In this document: piece after piece, positions 1 through 9,400 of the stretch
Layout: the number at the start of each line of letters is the position of its first letter
Position numbering within the stretch: the stretch's first letter is position 1
Made by a program: the position numbers and the translations under genes
Assembly (NCBI GenBank): GCA_046302715.1
Contig: JBKCHQ010000287.1
Span: forward strand, 1 to 27,790
Direction of reading: 5' to 3'
DNA from: CAMCXT01 sp046302715
GTDB taxonomy: Bacteria; Bacteroidota; Bacteroidia; M30B66
DNA: 27,790 bases
The notes under the pieces: generated by a model
The model's input: only the letters and a program-made list of their open reading frames with translations
Told to the model about the DNA's origin: nothing
The model's database searches: none

Positions 1-2
1 AA

Positions 3-689
3 TCACATGGAAAGCCTTTGTATTCAAGTCATATGCTCGATTTGAGCGAAGAGCCCATTCACGAAAATATCGAAATTTGTAAACGCTATCTCGAGCGGAT
101 GTCGAAAATGGGCATGACCTTAGAGATTGAGTTAGGTGTAACCGGAGGCGAAGAAGACGGTGTTGATAACACGCATGTTGACAGTAAGCACCTATATACG
201 CAACCTGAGGAAGTAGCTTATGCTTACGAGGAATTAATGAAGGTGAGTCCTGATTTTACCATTGCAGCTGCATTTGGAAACGTGCATGGTGTATATAAAC
301 CCGGTAATGTAAAGTTGCAGCCCATCATTTTGCATAATTCGCAAGAGTACATCCAGTCTAAATTCAATACCGAAAGTAAACCGGTTAATTTTGTATTTCA
401 CGGTGGTTCGGGCTCGTCGGTCGAAGAAATTCGAGAAGCCATATCTTACGGTGCGGTTAAAATGAACATCGATACCGATTTACAATGGGCATTTTGGGAA
501 GGCGTGAAAGATTATTACGAAAGCAATAAAGGCTATTTGCAAGGCCAGATCGGAAACCCAGATGGCGACGACAAGCCCAATAAGAAGTATTACGATCCAC
601 GTGTATGGCTAAGAAAAGGCGAAGATGCATTTAAAAAACGACTTGAGCAGGCATTTGATGATTTGAATTGCATGAATCGAATCGCCTAA
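3..689 (+). CDS. fbaA: Class II fructose-bisphosphate aldolase, 3' part
   Basis: Partial gene: the reading frame is open at the window edge (first visible residues SHGKPLYSSHMLDLSEE), so roughly the first third of a normal ~355-residue protein is missing. It cleaves fructose 1,6-bisphosphate to dihydroxyacetone phosphate and glyceraldehyde 3-phosphate, and runs in reverse in gluconeogenesis; cytoplasmic and zinc-dependent. Visible motifs follow the long FbaA type of E. coli: TLEIELG followed by GGEEDGVDN (acidic metal-site region), FGNVHGVYKPGN and FVFHGGSGSS (the two histidines that bind zinc in the family), NIDTD, and the C-terminal block GQIGNPDGDDKPNKKYYDPR. The similarity to remembered E. 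coli FbaA is very high throughout. It lies upstream of pgi in the same direction, but a 195-base gap with a hairpin argues for separate transcripts. Confidence 0.95.
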   Translation, partial: SHGKPLYSSHMLDLSEEPIHENIEICKRYLERMSKMGMTLEIELGVTGGEEDGVDNTHVDSKHLYTQPEEVAYAYEELMKVSPDFTIAAAFGNVHGVYKPGNVKLQPIILHNSQEYIQSKFNTESKPVNFVFHGGSGSSVEEIREAISYGAVKMNIDTDLQWAFWEGVKDYYESNKGYLQGQIGNPDGDDKPNKKYYDPRVWLRKGEDAFKKRLEQAFDDLNCMNRIA

Positions 690-754
690 TTCAGGTCTGT
701 TTAGCCTAGTTTTTCATAACCAATTATAGATTTATAAGGCTTTTAGGGCGTAAT

Positions 755-783
755 TGGGGATGGGGCCGCCAACCTCCTCCCCA
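755..783 (+). repeat. GC-rich hairpin after fba
   Basis: The arms at 755-765 and 773-783 pair over 11 positions with one mismatch and one G-T wobble, around a 7-base loop. It lies 66 bases after the fba stop codon, where a transcription end would be expected, but no T-run follows. It may be a non-canonical terminator, an mRNA 3' end stabiliser, or part of the pgi leader. Confidence 0.4.
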
Positions 784-820
784 GACTAAGTTAAGTCTTA
801 TCCTACAAGCTACTCGTTAG

Positions 821-845
821 TAAACGTTTATATTCGTTTAAAACG
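821..845. promoter_or_regulatory. Candidate operator: paired AAACG/CGTTT palindromes before pgi
   Basis: Positions 821-830 read TAAACGTTTA, a perfect 10-base palindrome with a central CG. Five bases further, 835-845 reads CGTTTAAAACG, a second palindrome of the same half-sites in opposite order with a 1-base centre. Palindromes with central CG and AAACG half-sites are typical of LacI-family operators. The position, about 40-64 bases before the pgi start, suits a promoter-proximal operator. No regulator gene is in the window, so the assignment is inference. Confidence 0.35.
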
Positions 846-884
846 GGTAGTATTCCTAACTAATGAATTAACCATTTGTAAGTC

Positions 885-2543
885 ATGTTGTTATTACCTC
901 GGATTAATCCTACTTCAACGGCGTCATATAAAGCTCTTGAAGCTCATTATCAGACGATAAAAGCAGTTCATCTTTCTGATTTATTTAAGCAAGATGCAAA
1001 GAGAGCTGATGCTATGTCTATAAGATGGAACGACGTCCTGTTCGACTATTCAAAAAACAGGTTGAATTCAGAAACCCTCGCACTATTATTCAGCCTGGCT
1101 CGTGAATGTGGCTTGGAATCAGCTATTAAAGCGCAGTTCGACGGACAAATTATTAACGAAACCGAACAGCGTGCCGTACTACATACTGCACTGCGTAATC
1201 GTAGCAGAAATGTGGTTTTAACCGCAGGAAAAGACGTGATGCCTGATGTGCACGCGGCATTATTAAAAATGAAGAATTTTTGCGATGGCATACATTCGGG
1301 AACATTTACCGGTTACAGCGGCAAAGTCATCCAAACCATTGTAAATATTGGAATTGGCGGTTCTGATTTAGGGCCATACATGGTTTGTGAGGCGCTGAAA
1401 CCCTTTGCAGTGGAGGGAATGAACATTAGGTTTGTATCTAATGTTGACGGTACGCATATTACCGAAGCCTTGAAACAGGCCGATCCTGAAACTACTTTGT
1501 TTATTGTGGCGTCTAAAACCTTTACCACGCAAGAAACCATGGCAAATGCACAAACGGCTCGAGCTTGGTTGATTGAACATAGCAAGGATGCTAATGCAGT
1601 ATCACGCCATTTTGTGGCCGTGTCAACCAATGCTCAAAAAGTGAAGGAATTTGGTATTGCTCCTGAGAACATGTTTGAGTTTTGGGATTGGGTGGGCGGA
1701 CGATTCTCGCTATGGAGCAGTATTGGGTTATCGATTGCTTTGTATTTGGGTTATGCGCGATTCGAAGAGCTGCTTGATGGTGCCTATCAAATGGATCAAC
1801 ACTTTCGGGATGAGCCTTTTGAAAATAATATTCCCGTTTTGATGGGCCTAATAGGATACTGGTACACTACGTTTTTTAATGCTCAAGCTCATGCGGTATT
1901 GCCCTACGATCAGTACATGCATCGTTTTGCTGCATATCTGCAGCAGGGCGAAATGGAAAGTAACGGGAAGTATGTGGATCGTAATGGCCAAAAAGTTAAT
2001 TATCGCACCTGTCCAGTTATTTGGGGCGAGCCGGGTACGAACGGCCAGCATGCCTTTTATCAACTTTTGCATCAAGGCACAGAATTCATCTCAACCGATT
2101 TTATTGGTTATGCTCAGTCGCTTAACCCATCGGGAAGCCATCACCAATTGCTCATGTCAAATTTCTTCGCCCAAACTGAAGCTTTGATGAACGGTAAAGG
2201 CAAGCCAGAGGTTGAAAACGAACTTCGCCAAAAAGGGTTTGCTGAGGAGGAAATTATATTCCATGCGCCATTCCGAATCTTTGAAGGCAACAAACCCAGT
2301 ACAACCTGGTTGTTTAAAAAACAAACGCCCTTTAATCTCGGAGCCCTTATTGCCGCTTATGAACACAAAATCTATGTTCAGGGAATTTTATGGAACATCT
2401 TTTCGTATGATCAATGGGGGGTAGAGCTTGGTAAACAATTGGCCAATTCTATACTTCAAGAATGGGCGCATCCTGATGCAGAAGGTAAGCACGATTCATC
2501 TACTACAATGCTTATTCATCAATTCAAACAATGGGGCAAGTAA
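885..2543 (+). CDS. pgi: Glucose-6-phosphate isomerase
   Basis: Interconverts glucose 6-phosphate and fructose 6-phosphate in glycolysis and gluconeogenesis; cytoplasmic. The 552 residues match the usual ~550 of the E. coli type. Visible in order: VNIGIGGSDLGP (about 153-164, sugar-phosphate binding), ASKTFTTQET (phosphate loop), EFWDWVGGRFSLWSSIGLS (PGI signature), QQGEMESNGK with the catalytic glutamate near residue 356, GTNGQHAFYQ with the catalytic histidine near 389, and YDQWGVELGK with the catalytic lysine near 517. All key residues are present, so it should be active. The ATG at 885 gives a normal N-terminus. It converges with the secreted nuclease-fold gene, only 3 bases between the stop codons, so no separate terminator fits between them. 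Confidence 0.97.
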   Translation: MLLLPRINPTSTASYKALEAHYQTIKAVHLSDLFKQDAKRADAMSIRWNDVLFDYSKNRLNSETLALLFSLARECGLESAIKAQFDGQIINETEQRAVLHTALRNRSRNVVLTAGKDVMPDVHAALLKMKNFCDGIHSGTFTGYSGKVIQTIVNIGIGGSDLGPYMVCEALKPFAVEGMNIRFVSNVDGTHITEALKQADPETTLFIVASKTFTTQETMANAQTARAWLIEHSKDANAVSRHFVAVSTNAQKVKEFGIAPENMFEFWDWVGGRFSLWSSIGLSIALYLGYARFEELLDGAYQMDQHFRDEPFENNIPVLMGLIGYWYTTFFNAQAHAVLPYDQYMHRFAAYLQQGEMESNGKYVDRNGQKVNYRTCPVIWGEPGTNGQHAFYQLLHQGTEFISTDFIGYAQSLNPSGSHHQLLMSNFFAQTEALMNGKGKPEVENELRQKGFAEEEIIFHAPFRIFEGNKPSTTWLFKKQTPFNLGALIAAYEHKIYVQGILWNIFSYDQWGVELGKQLANSILQEWAHPDAEGKHDSSTTMLIHQFKQWGK

Positions 2544-2546
2544 TAT

Positions 2547-3743
2547 TTATTGCCTTATTAGCAATTTGCTATTGCACTTCATCGTCTTTCCGTCGTTATC
2601 GTATCCAACAGCGAATATCATGGTTCCTAAAGGTAAATCTGAAAGTTCTTTATCCATGAGCATTCGGCCTTCGATAGTATAGAATCTGATACTTGAATAT
2701 TGCTTCGGATTTTGGAAAAATTGATCTAAACTAATCAAGCAGGTTTCCAAAGGATTCAAATGTGCTGAACCTTGGACCGTATTTGGATCAAAAACAATAT
2801 CGGTGCATACTGGCAAATGGTCTGAAAAATCATGCAAGGCAGTTAACACCGAATCGGGCACACTCAAATTTTCAGGTTGAGCAAGTATAGATTGGTTGAA
2901 ATGGTTACCATCGTTGCCCACCGCGCGGTAGGTTTCGGGAATAATTCGCATTCCATAAGTACCGTTAAGAACTGCTTCGGTACACAGAATAAAATCGAAG
3001 CGGTCGTCCATACCGCCTGTCACGCCCAAATCGAATGATGTTGTTCGGGGACTTTGGGTGTGTATGTCGCTGTAAAGTATGTTATTGGACCAGCTGCCTG
3101 CACGATTTATAGGATCGTAAAATTTTGCGTTGCCCTCGGCTGTTAGATGGGTCCAAGCAGGTTCGTCGGCGCCGTAAAGATTGAGGTCGCCCATAAGTAC
3201 GTAATTGTTTGATGCCGGCCGATTATTGGCGTAAATGCGGATGTCGGCAGCTTGTTGGGCACGTAAATCTTCGTTTGATGTACCCTGGCTCGATTTAAAA
3301 TGCACCAGCATGCAGGTGAGCCAAACAGTATCGGGATGTTGGGTGAAATCTTGATTGGCAGAATAAAACGTATAAACATTAGTACGGCGAGGAGCCGTAG
3401 CGAGCGAGAATTGTTTGGCCAGTTTTATTTTGTCTTTACGGTAAAATACGCATCCCATAAGTTCGCTTTCTTCCACCCATTGGGCATGTTCAAAATTTGT
3501 GGAGGAGAAAACATATTTACTGAGGGAATCCAGCGCATTCGAGTTAGTGAGTTCATTTAATCCCACAATATCGGGTTGCAAATAGTTGATAATAGGGCGG
3601 AGAAGGGGCGCTTTAAAAGCATTGCCCGCAGGAAACCGCAACACATTGTAGGATATAAGCTTGATTGTATCCATTTGGGCTTCTAGCGCATTAATGAAGA
3701 CCACTAAAGAAAAAAGAACAAATACCCCAACCCGTAAATTCAT
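2547..3743 (-). CDS. Secreted endonuclease/exonuclease/phosphatase-fold protein with T9SS-like C-terminal tail
   Basis: 398 residues. An N-terminal signal peptide ends near residue 23 (FVLFSLVVFINALEAQ). The body has the EEP superfamily motifs in order: ISYNVLRF (30-37), DIVGLNEL with the metal-binding glutamate at about 64, LVHFKSSQG with H148, VLMGDLNLYG (D176, N178), RFDFIL (D250), and SDHLPV (D308, H309). These are the catalytic and metal-binding positions of DNase I/exonuclease III-like hydrolases, so activity on a phosphodiester or phosphomonoester is expected; the substrate cannot be told. The last ~70 residues (IRFYTIEGRMLMDKEL, LPLGTMIFAVGYD, KLLIRQ) resemble the beta-sandwich sorting domain recognised by the type IX secretion system, which suggests outer-surface or extracellular location. 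It is 152 bases downstream of the glycosyltransferase gene and probably has its own promoter. Confidence 0.85.
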   Translation of the reverse strand: MNLRVGVFVLFSLVVFINALEAQMDTIKLISYNVLRFPAGNAFKAPLLRPIINYLQPDIVGLNELTNSNALDSLSKYVFSSTNFEHAQWVEESELMGCVFYRKDKIKLAKQFSLATAPRRTNVYTFYSANQDFTQHPDTVWLTCMLVHFKSSQGTSNEDLRAQQAADIRIYANNRPASNNYVLMGDLNLYGADEPAWTHLTAEGNAKFYDPINRAGSWSNNILYSDIHTQSPRTTSFDLGVTGGMDDRFDFILCTEAVLNGTYGMRIIPETYRAVGNDGNHFNQSILAQPENLSVPDSVLTALHDFSDHLPVCTDIVFDPNTVQGSAHLNPLETCLISLDQFFQNPKQYSSIRFYTIEGRMLMDKELSDLPLGTMIFAVGYDNDGKTMKCNSKLLIRQ

Positions 3744-3858
3744 TAGTTACAAAGAAAGATTTTTTATGGTAAACTTTCGATGTAAATATGTTACTGAATC
3801 GGTTTTTTCACCCTTAAAATAATTCAGCCTTTTTTTGATATGACACCAACAAGGCAAC

Positions 3859-3883
3859 GAAGAAATACGTATGCAATTTCTTC
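3859..3883. repeat. Inverted repeat downstream of the glycosyltransferase gene
   Basis: Perfect 8-base arms GAAGAAAT (3859-3866) and ATTTCTTC (3876-3883) with a 9-base loop, 12 bases past the stop codon of the minus-strand glycosyltransferase. No T-run follows on the minus strand and the stem is AT-rich, so it is at best a weak transcription end point or processing signal. Confidence 0.3.
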
Positions 3884-3895
3884 ATAACAACACGG

Positions 3896-4906
3896 TTACA
3901 ATTCGCTGTATTTGCTTTTTTTGCGAATAAAATAATCGGCAACCACCGAACCCATATATACGCCTGCACTATTTCGGTTTTTCTCCTCCAGTTTTAGCTT
4001 TGCTCTTTTCTTTTTTATTTGAGGCAGATATCGATAAAAGTGAAGGTGGGCTCGTATTATGGCGAAAAAATGGGCAATGCCATTAGTGAATAAAAATTTA
4101 AAGGCGGCCACCCCATCAAGCAACATTCTAACGAATAGGGAACGTAATAAATATTTTCCTTCAATGTTTTTGTAAATGAGCTCTAGGTTGTTTCTAAAGT
4201 TGAGATACGTTTTTCGCCAGTTGCCCTTATCTAAGGTGCCACCACCAATATGAAATACTACCGAAGCTGGCTCGTAGAACACTTTATAGCCACGATTTTT
4301 CATTCGCCAGCATAAATCAATCTCTTCCATGTGTGCAAAAAATGATTCATCAAAGCCATTACAGGCGTTAAATACATTGGCACGTACAAACATACATGCT
4401 CCGGATGCCCAAAATACCTCGGTTCGGTCGTCGTATTGTCCCGTATCTTCTTCAAGTGTCTCAAATATACGGCCCCTGCAAAACGGAAACCCCAATCGGT
4501 CAATAAAGCCACCACCTGCCCCGGCATACTCAAACTGACTACGCTGTTTAAATGCTCTTATTTTAGGTTGAATAGCAGCAATTTCTGGATCACTGTCGAA
4601 GAGGGCTTCCATGGGCGCTATCCAATCAGAGGTTACTTCAATATCTGAATTCAATAGGCAATAAAATTCGGCATCTACATGTTTGAGGGCTTCGTTATAT
4701 CCCCCCGTAAATCCTTTGTTTTCGCTATTTAGAATGATGCGTATGTCTGGAAATTCAGTCTTAAGCATTGCCACCGAATCGTCGCTTGATGCATTGTCGG
4801 CTACAATAATTTCTGCCTGTGGCGAAAATTTAATTACGGTAGGTAGAAACTGCCTCAGTAGGTGTACTCCGTTCCAATTTAATATGACTACCGCTGTGCG
4901 TTTCAT
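3896..4906 (-). CDS. Family 2 glycosyltransferase (rhamnosyltransferase-like)
   Basis: 336 residues, GT-A fold. The N-terminus TAVVILNWNG leads to VADNASSDDS (35-44), the nucleotide-sugar part, then NKGFTGGYNEAL, and LLNSDIEV at about 84-91, where NSD-x-E stands in the place of the DXD metal motif. EEIDLCWRMKNRGY (194-207) carries the acidic residues of the catalytic region, followed by FHIGGGT. This pattern is usual for WbbL-like rhamnosyl- or other hexosyltransferases that build surface polysaccharide. The C-terminal third has hydrophobic stretches (about 253-290) and then a lysine-rich tail, which suggests attachment to the inner face of the cytoplasmic membrane. It starts 16 bases after the GWxTD gene and is likely cotranscribed with it and tamB. 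The donor sugar and acceptor are unknown. Confidence 0.9.
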   Translation of the reverse strand: MKRTAVVILNWNGVHLLRQFLPTVIKFSPQAEIIVADNASSDDSVAMLKTEFPDIRIILNSENKGFTGGYNEALKHVDAEFYCLLNSDIEVTSDWIAPMEALFDSDPEIAAIQPKIRAFKQRSQFEYAGAGGGFIDRLGFPFCRGRIFETLEEDTGQYDDRTEVFWASGACMFVRANVFNACNGFDESFFAHMEEIDLCWRMKNRGYKVFYEPASVVFHIGGGTLDKGNWRKTYLNFRNNLELIYKNIEGKYLLRSLFVRMLLDGVAAFKFLFTNGIAHFFAIIRAHLHFYRYLPQIKKKRAKLKLEEKNRNSAGVYMGSVVADYFIRKKSKYSEL

Positions 4907-4922
4907 TAATTAGAGGTAAATC

Positions 4923-6395
4923 TTACCGAGGCGTCATAAAGTTCTGCCTTAACTGGCTACCGTAATGTGGATCTGCATCCATAGCATCAATGTCGTTCGT
5001 TTGAGTATCGCGTTTCATTACTAAAAACATCCACTGGTCATTCATAATTTCGCCCACCGCGTCGGAATGTATGAGGGCAAAATCGTTGGTAATTAAATCG
5101 GGGTTGTAAAATACAAAGCGTCGGTTGCTTTGATTGTTAATTTTATAGTATTGCCAGATTTCATAAGGGTAGGCCGAGGGCTCTCTAAGGCTTTGTGTTC
5201 GATTATCGGGCGGGCCATATTGCAAGTATACACGACCTCGATCCGTCATATACCCTTTGCGTATTGATGTGCCAAATGCCAATTGCACTTTTCGCACTTC
5301 CAGATAATATTTTTCCCAGGCCTTTGACGGATTTTCGGGACTACGATTTTTCCAAAACGCCAAAAAGAACTGCTTCATGTTTTGCAGATTTTTTTCTTGA
5401 ATGAGTCGTTCGGCAAAACTGTTTTCTCGCGGCGAGGCAATTGGCGAAATGCAGCGCATGTGTTCGGCTAGACTATCTGCATTAGCATACTGCTCTGCAA
5501 AACTTCCTTCCGTAATAATTGATACTATCTTATCTGGTTCTATGCTGGTAAATGGATTATACCGTGCAAAGTTTGCCGATTTACTAGCGAGTAATGTATT
5601 CTCAGCATCTCGTGCTTCAACTACCAAACGGTATTGGCCGGTGCTGAGTTCGCTGATATCCAATTCCGACAGCATGGCATTCACACCAGCCGACCCCATC
5701 TTTTTAAATCCGCCGAAATTTTCAAGCTTCTTACCACTCTCTGCCTCCTCAACAAAATATTGTATAACATATTTTTTTCCCTCTCCAAGAATGTCCAATG
5801 TTTTATAAACTTCTGTGTAAAAAATTATTTTATCAGTTTCTGCCGGATAATAGTCGGCGAGATAAGGCATAAGTAAATATCCTCCCTTGTGAAACATATC
5901 ATTTTTGTCAGACTTTTCGGCACTTTCGATCAATTGTATATCAGAAAAGCTCACCGAATCGGGGGCGAAATGGATGCTGAAGGTATCGCGTGCAGTCACC
6001 TTTTCGAGGGTTCGATGGTTATCATTTATACTGAGCTCGAGGGCATAGGTGCCGTTTGTGATGGGTATGCGAAGTTGATGGAGGAAATTGAATTTGCTGC
6101 CTATCGAATCTTCTGTTTCTGGACTTAATAAGTTAAATCGGTCGGCAAAGTGAATTCGATCGTCTTTGTACACTGCAATAAAAACTTCAATCGACGACTG
6201 AAATTTACCTGCATCATTTGCGGTATATTTCACGCTATTGCCTTTAACGGTTAGCGTAGTTTCGAGATACGGCGTTTTTCCCAGACTCTGAAAGCGGTGG
6301 TAGCTGAGCATGGCTTGAGGTCGGTTACGTTGTGCGAAACCGAGAATTGGAAGTAATATCCAAACCAATGCTGTGAAAGAAATTAAACGCTGCAT
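4923..6395 (-). CDS. GWxTD-domain exported protein
   Basis: 490 residues with a signal peptide ending at LPILGFAQ (about residue 21). The first ~320 residues are a beta-rich region of unknown fold. The C-terminal part has the GWxTD domain, here as GYMTDRGRVYLQYGPPDNRT near residues 379-398, preceded by FFLAFWKNRSPE and followed by YEIWQYYKI and FVFYNPD. This domain is common in Bacteroidota and Acidobacteria and has no established biochemical function. The gene lies between tamB (34 bases upstream) and the glycosyltransferase (16 bases downstream), all on the minus strand, which suggests a periplasmic or envelope role. Tryptophan is replaced by tyrosine in the signature, a conservative change. 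Confidence 0.85.
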   Translation of the reverse strand: MQRLISFTALVWILLPILGFAQRNRPQAMLSYHRFQSLGKTPYLETTLTVKGNSVKYTANDAGKFQSSIEVFIAVYKDDRIHFADRFNLLSPETEDSIGSKFNFLHQLRIPITNGTYALELSINDNHRTLEKVTARDTFSIHFAPDSVSFSDIQLIESAEKSDKNDMFHKGGYLLMPYLADYYPAETDKIIFYTEVYKTLDILGEGKKYVIQYFVEEAESGKKLENFGGFKKMGSAGVNAMLSELDISELSTGQYRLVVEARDAENTLLASKSANFARYNPFTSIEPDKIVSIITEGSFAEQYANADSLAEHMRCISPIASPRENSFAERLIQEKNLQNMKQFFLAFWKNRSPENPSKAWEKYYLEVRKVQLAFGTSIRKGYMTDRGRVYLQYGPPDNRTQSLREPSAYPYEIWQYYKINNQSNRRFVFYNPDLITNDFALIHSDAVGEIMNDQWMFLVMKRDTQTNDIDAMDADPHYGSQLRQNFMTPR

Positions 6396-6429
6396 GCTAC
6401 AAATCTACGTAATTAAAGGGGCATTAGGA

Positions 6430-9400
6430 TTACTGTACAATTTTTGACTTTGATCTGCTTTTAAACTCCTTCCAATCATCAAATTCGCGACGGTAAAAGA
6501 TACCTACACCTTGCGTGTAAGGTACGTCATTGGTGACGAGCAAATACTGGTTAGAGCGATTAAAGGCTTTGATGCGCACTGCTCCATCTTCGGTAACTTT
6601 AACTTCAATATTAAACTCGCCCACCATTCCAGATGTATTGGTAACCGAGGATGTACTGGTGTTACCTGTTCCTACGCTGCCATCTATTGCCACGCGATCG
6701 TTAAAGAGTTGTGTGGAAAGATTAACGTTTACTTGATCGGCGCTTGTGGCGTCGCCCTGCATGTAATTCACTCCCAAATTCACATCGTTACTAATTTGCG
6801 ATAACATATTGGTAAGCTGACTGCTCAATAACTCCGAAACGTTGCTGCCAACATTGGAAATGGCCGATGCATTGGCCACACCGCTCTGATTGGGCAGGAA
6901 TGTTCTGAACACCAACAATGAAAATACTTGCCTATTTAAATCGTCTTCATTAACAATTTGAGATTTTAATAGGTTTCGGGTAGCTTCATCTGAGTTGGGC
7001 AGCAGAATGTCGAAGTTTACTTGCGGTTGCATCAGCTTGTCAGAGAGCATCATCATGGCATCAACGTCAATAGGACGCTTTACCGTGGCGCTGGAATCTA
7101 TATTTTTTACCAATTGATATAGAGGCGTTCGCACCCTGTATGTAGCTGTTAAATTTATATCGGCATTATAAGGATCGCCACCAAAACTGATTTTCCCCCC
7201 TTTTTGCACAATAAACTTTTTGTTTATCACATTTTGCAGGGTAAATAGGTATTCTCCTTTGTCTATATTGTAGTCGCCAAACACATTAAAATCGCCATTC
7301 TCATTGTATTCCAAACGAAGATTTGATGTTCCATTACCGGTTAAGATATCTCCCACTTTGGGGTCGAACAACAATCGCATTTCAGCATCAGGTGTAACTT
7401 CAAGGTCGAAGTTGAGGGCATAGCCACTGGCATTATCGTTAGATACCTTTTTTGGGGGTGCTGCTGCATTCGTTTTATTGGCCGATCTAAACGTAACAAA
7501 ATCGTATTGGTTTACATCTGATGTTCCCGAGAGCGGGAGATTAAATACAGTGCCTTTTTCGGTTCGAGCCTTAATATCCATTACAATATTATCGACCGGA
7601 CCATACGCTCTAAAGCTTCCTGTTCCGAATGCTGTTCCGAAAAATGAACTATTCTGGCTTTCATTAGTATTGAGCGCCTGCATATTCTGAAAGTCAATTT
7701 TAATGTCCAACTTCCAATCTTTAAAATAATCGTGCGTTATTTTTAAATCGCAACGAGCCTCGTTTTGAAATTTATCTCTGAGCTGCAGGGTTTTGGATTG
7801 AATGATATTTTTCTTCAAAATTACTTTATCCAATACCTGATATTTAGTATTTAAAACATCAACAACAACGAAGGTACGTTTATCAAACGATAATTCGCCA
7901 TCTAACACAGGTTTTGCAGGGCTTCCGGTAACTTTTATCTTACCATCGAGCAATCCGGTTATATCCGAAAAAATATCGGATACATAAGGTTTGAGAATAT
8001 CAATTCGTAAATTTTTTAAACTACAGGAAAGATCAAACACATCATCGGTTTTATCGGGATAAATAAATCCATTAAAGTCTACTTTTTTAATTTCTGCGGT
8101 TCCGATAAACCCGTTAACTTCGATGCTGTTTTTTTCAGGATCCCATTTTGATCGGAGCTTGCCGTCGCCAATTAAATCATTATTTACTTTAATCTTGTTT
8201 AATTCGAGATCAGCACTTAATAAAGGCTTTTCAAGTACATTTGATACGGTTACAATTCCCTTGGTATATCCACCAATGGATATATCTTCTTCAGGAATAA
8301 ATGGATTTAAATTTTCGAGTCTGAAATTATCCAAAATCAAATCTATTTCATCTTTTGGATTTTGACTAATGGTTCCATTGGCACGAATAAATTCTTGGTT
8401 ATGCACAAAAAATAAGTTTTTAACATCAAGCTTATTTTTGCTGAATATCAACTTATTATCGTCGTTCACTTGCCAGAGCGTATCTTTTATCAGTAAAATA
8501 GAAGGCAACAAATGTGCACTGATGGTATCGCCATAAAAATTTAATCGGGTATTAAGCTGGGCATCTGCTTTTTCCAAATTTCGCCTTGACGCCCATAACA
8601 AATGTACATCCATACTGTCTCGGATGGCTTCGGAGTTAAGGCTAACATGATTAAAGAAAATGCTGTCATTTAATTCTACCTTACGTGCGCTACATTTAAA
8701 GCCAATGTTACGATTATCGGCAGTGGAATTTATATCCATCGTTTTAATCCGAATACCCGAGACTGTTATTTCAGGGATTTCGGCATTAATTTGAATAAAT
8801 TCTCTTTGTGTATCAAGTTTACCTGATATATGCGATCCTTTTTCGATATCTAAAAAAGGAAAGTATAATTTTTGCAGAACATCAATATCTTTAATTTGGA
8901 TATCGAACACAAAATTTTGGATAAAATCAGCAGCTTTAGTGGATGATTTTAGCAGGGTATATGAAGGTAAATATTTACTCAACAAATCAGTAATACCCTC
9001 GGGTAATTCTTCAAGTTTAAAAGCGCCTTTAATTCGAGCATCGAGTAAATTGCTATATAGGTTAATTTTTCTTTCGTAGGCAGATCCTTCGGCTTCGAGC
9101 AGAAAATCGTCGATGTAATACGTTTCTTTCCCGTAGGCTATAGATGCTTCGCTGCATTCTATTTGGCCAAATAAATTATCGATAGTAGTTCCGCTAAATT
9201 CCGAATTTATTTCAGCCGATATAACTATGGGGTCATCGCGCTTCACAAAATGCAAGGCATTGAGGTTTATGCGTTGTATCGAAGCCGAAAAATCAAAACG
9301 TGAGTTGAGTTTACTTAAATCGGCAAAGCCGTTAAAACTTAAATTTACATTGGGATCTGATATTGTGAACTTACCATCATACACATTACGGGCAATGGTT

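Larger units (their letters stand above)
690..884. other. Intergenic region between fba and pgi
   Basis: 195 bases without a gene. It contains a GC-rich hairpin (755-783), a small AGACT/AGTCT inverted repeat (783-798), and two adjacent palindromes built on AAACG/CGTTT (821-845) that sit 40-64 bases before the pgi start codon. I found no good match to the Bacteroidota -7 box (TAnnTTTG) and no Shine-Dalgarno sequence before pgi, which is common in this phylum. Confidence 0.6.

Noticed and set aside
1313..1630. 105-codon minus-strand reading frame inside pgi
   Set aside because: It opposes a conserved enzyme with all catalytic motifs; composition is that of a shadow frame.
3859..3883. Inverted repeat as intrinsic terminator of the glycosyltransferase
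   Set aside because: AT-rich 8-base stem without a T-run; kept only as a repeat of low confidence.
5401..5808. 135-codon plus-strand reading frame inside the GWxTD gene
   Set aside because: Antisense shadow of a well-supported gene, with no recognisable motif or start signal.
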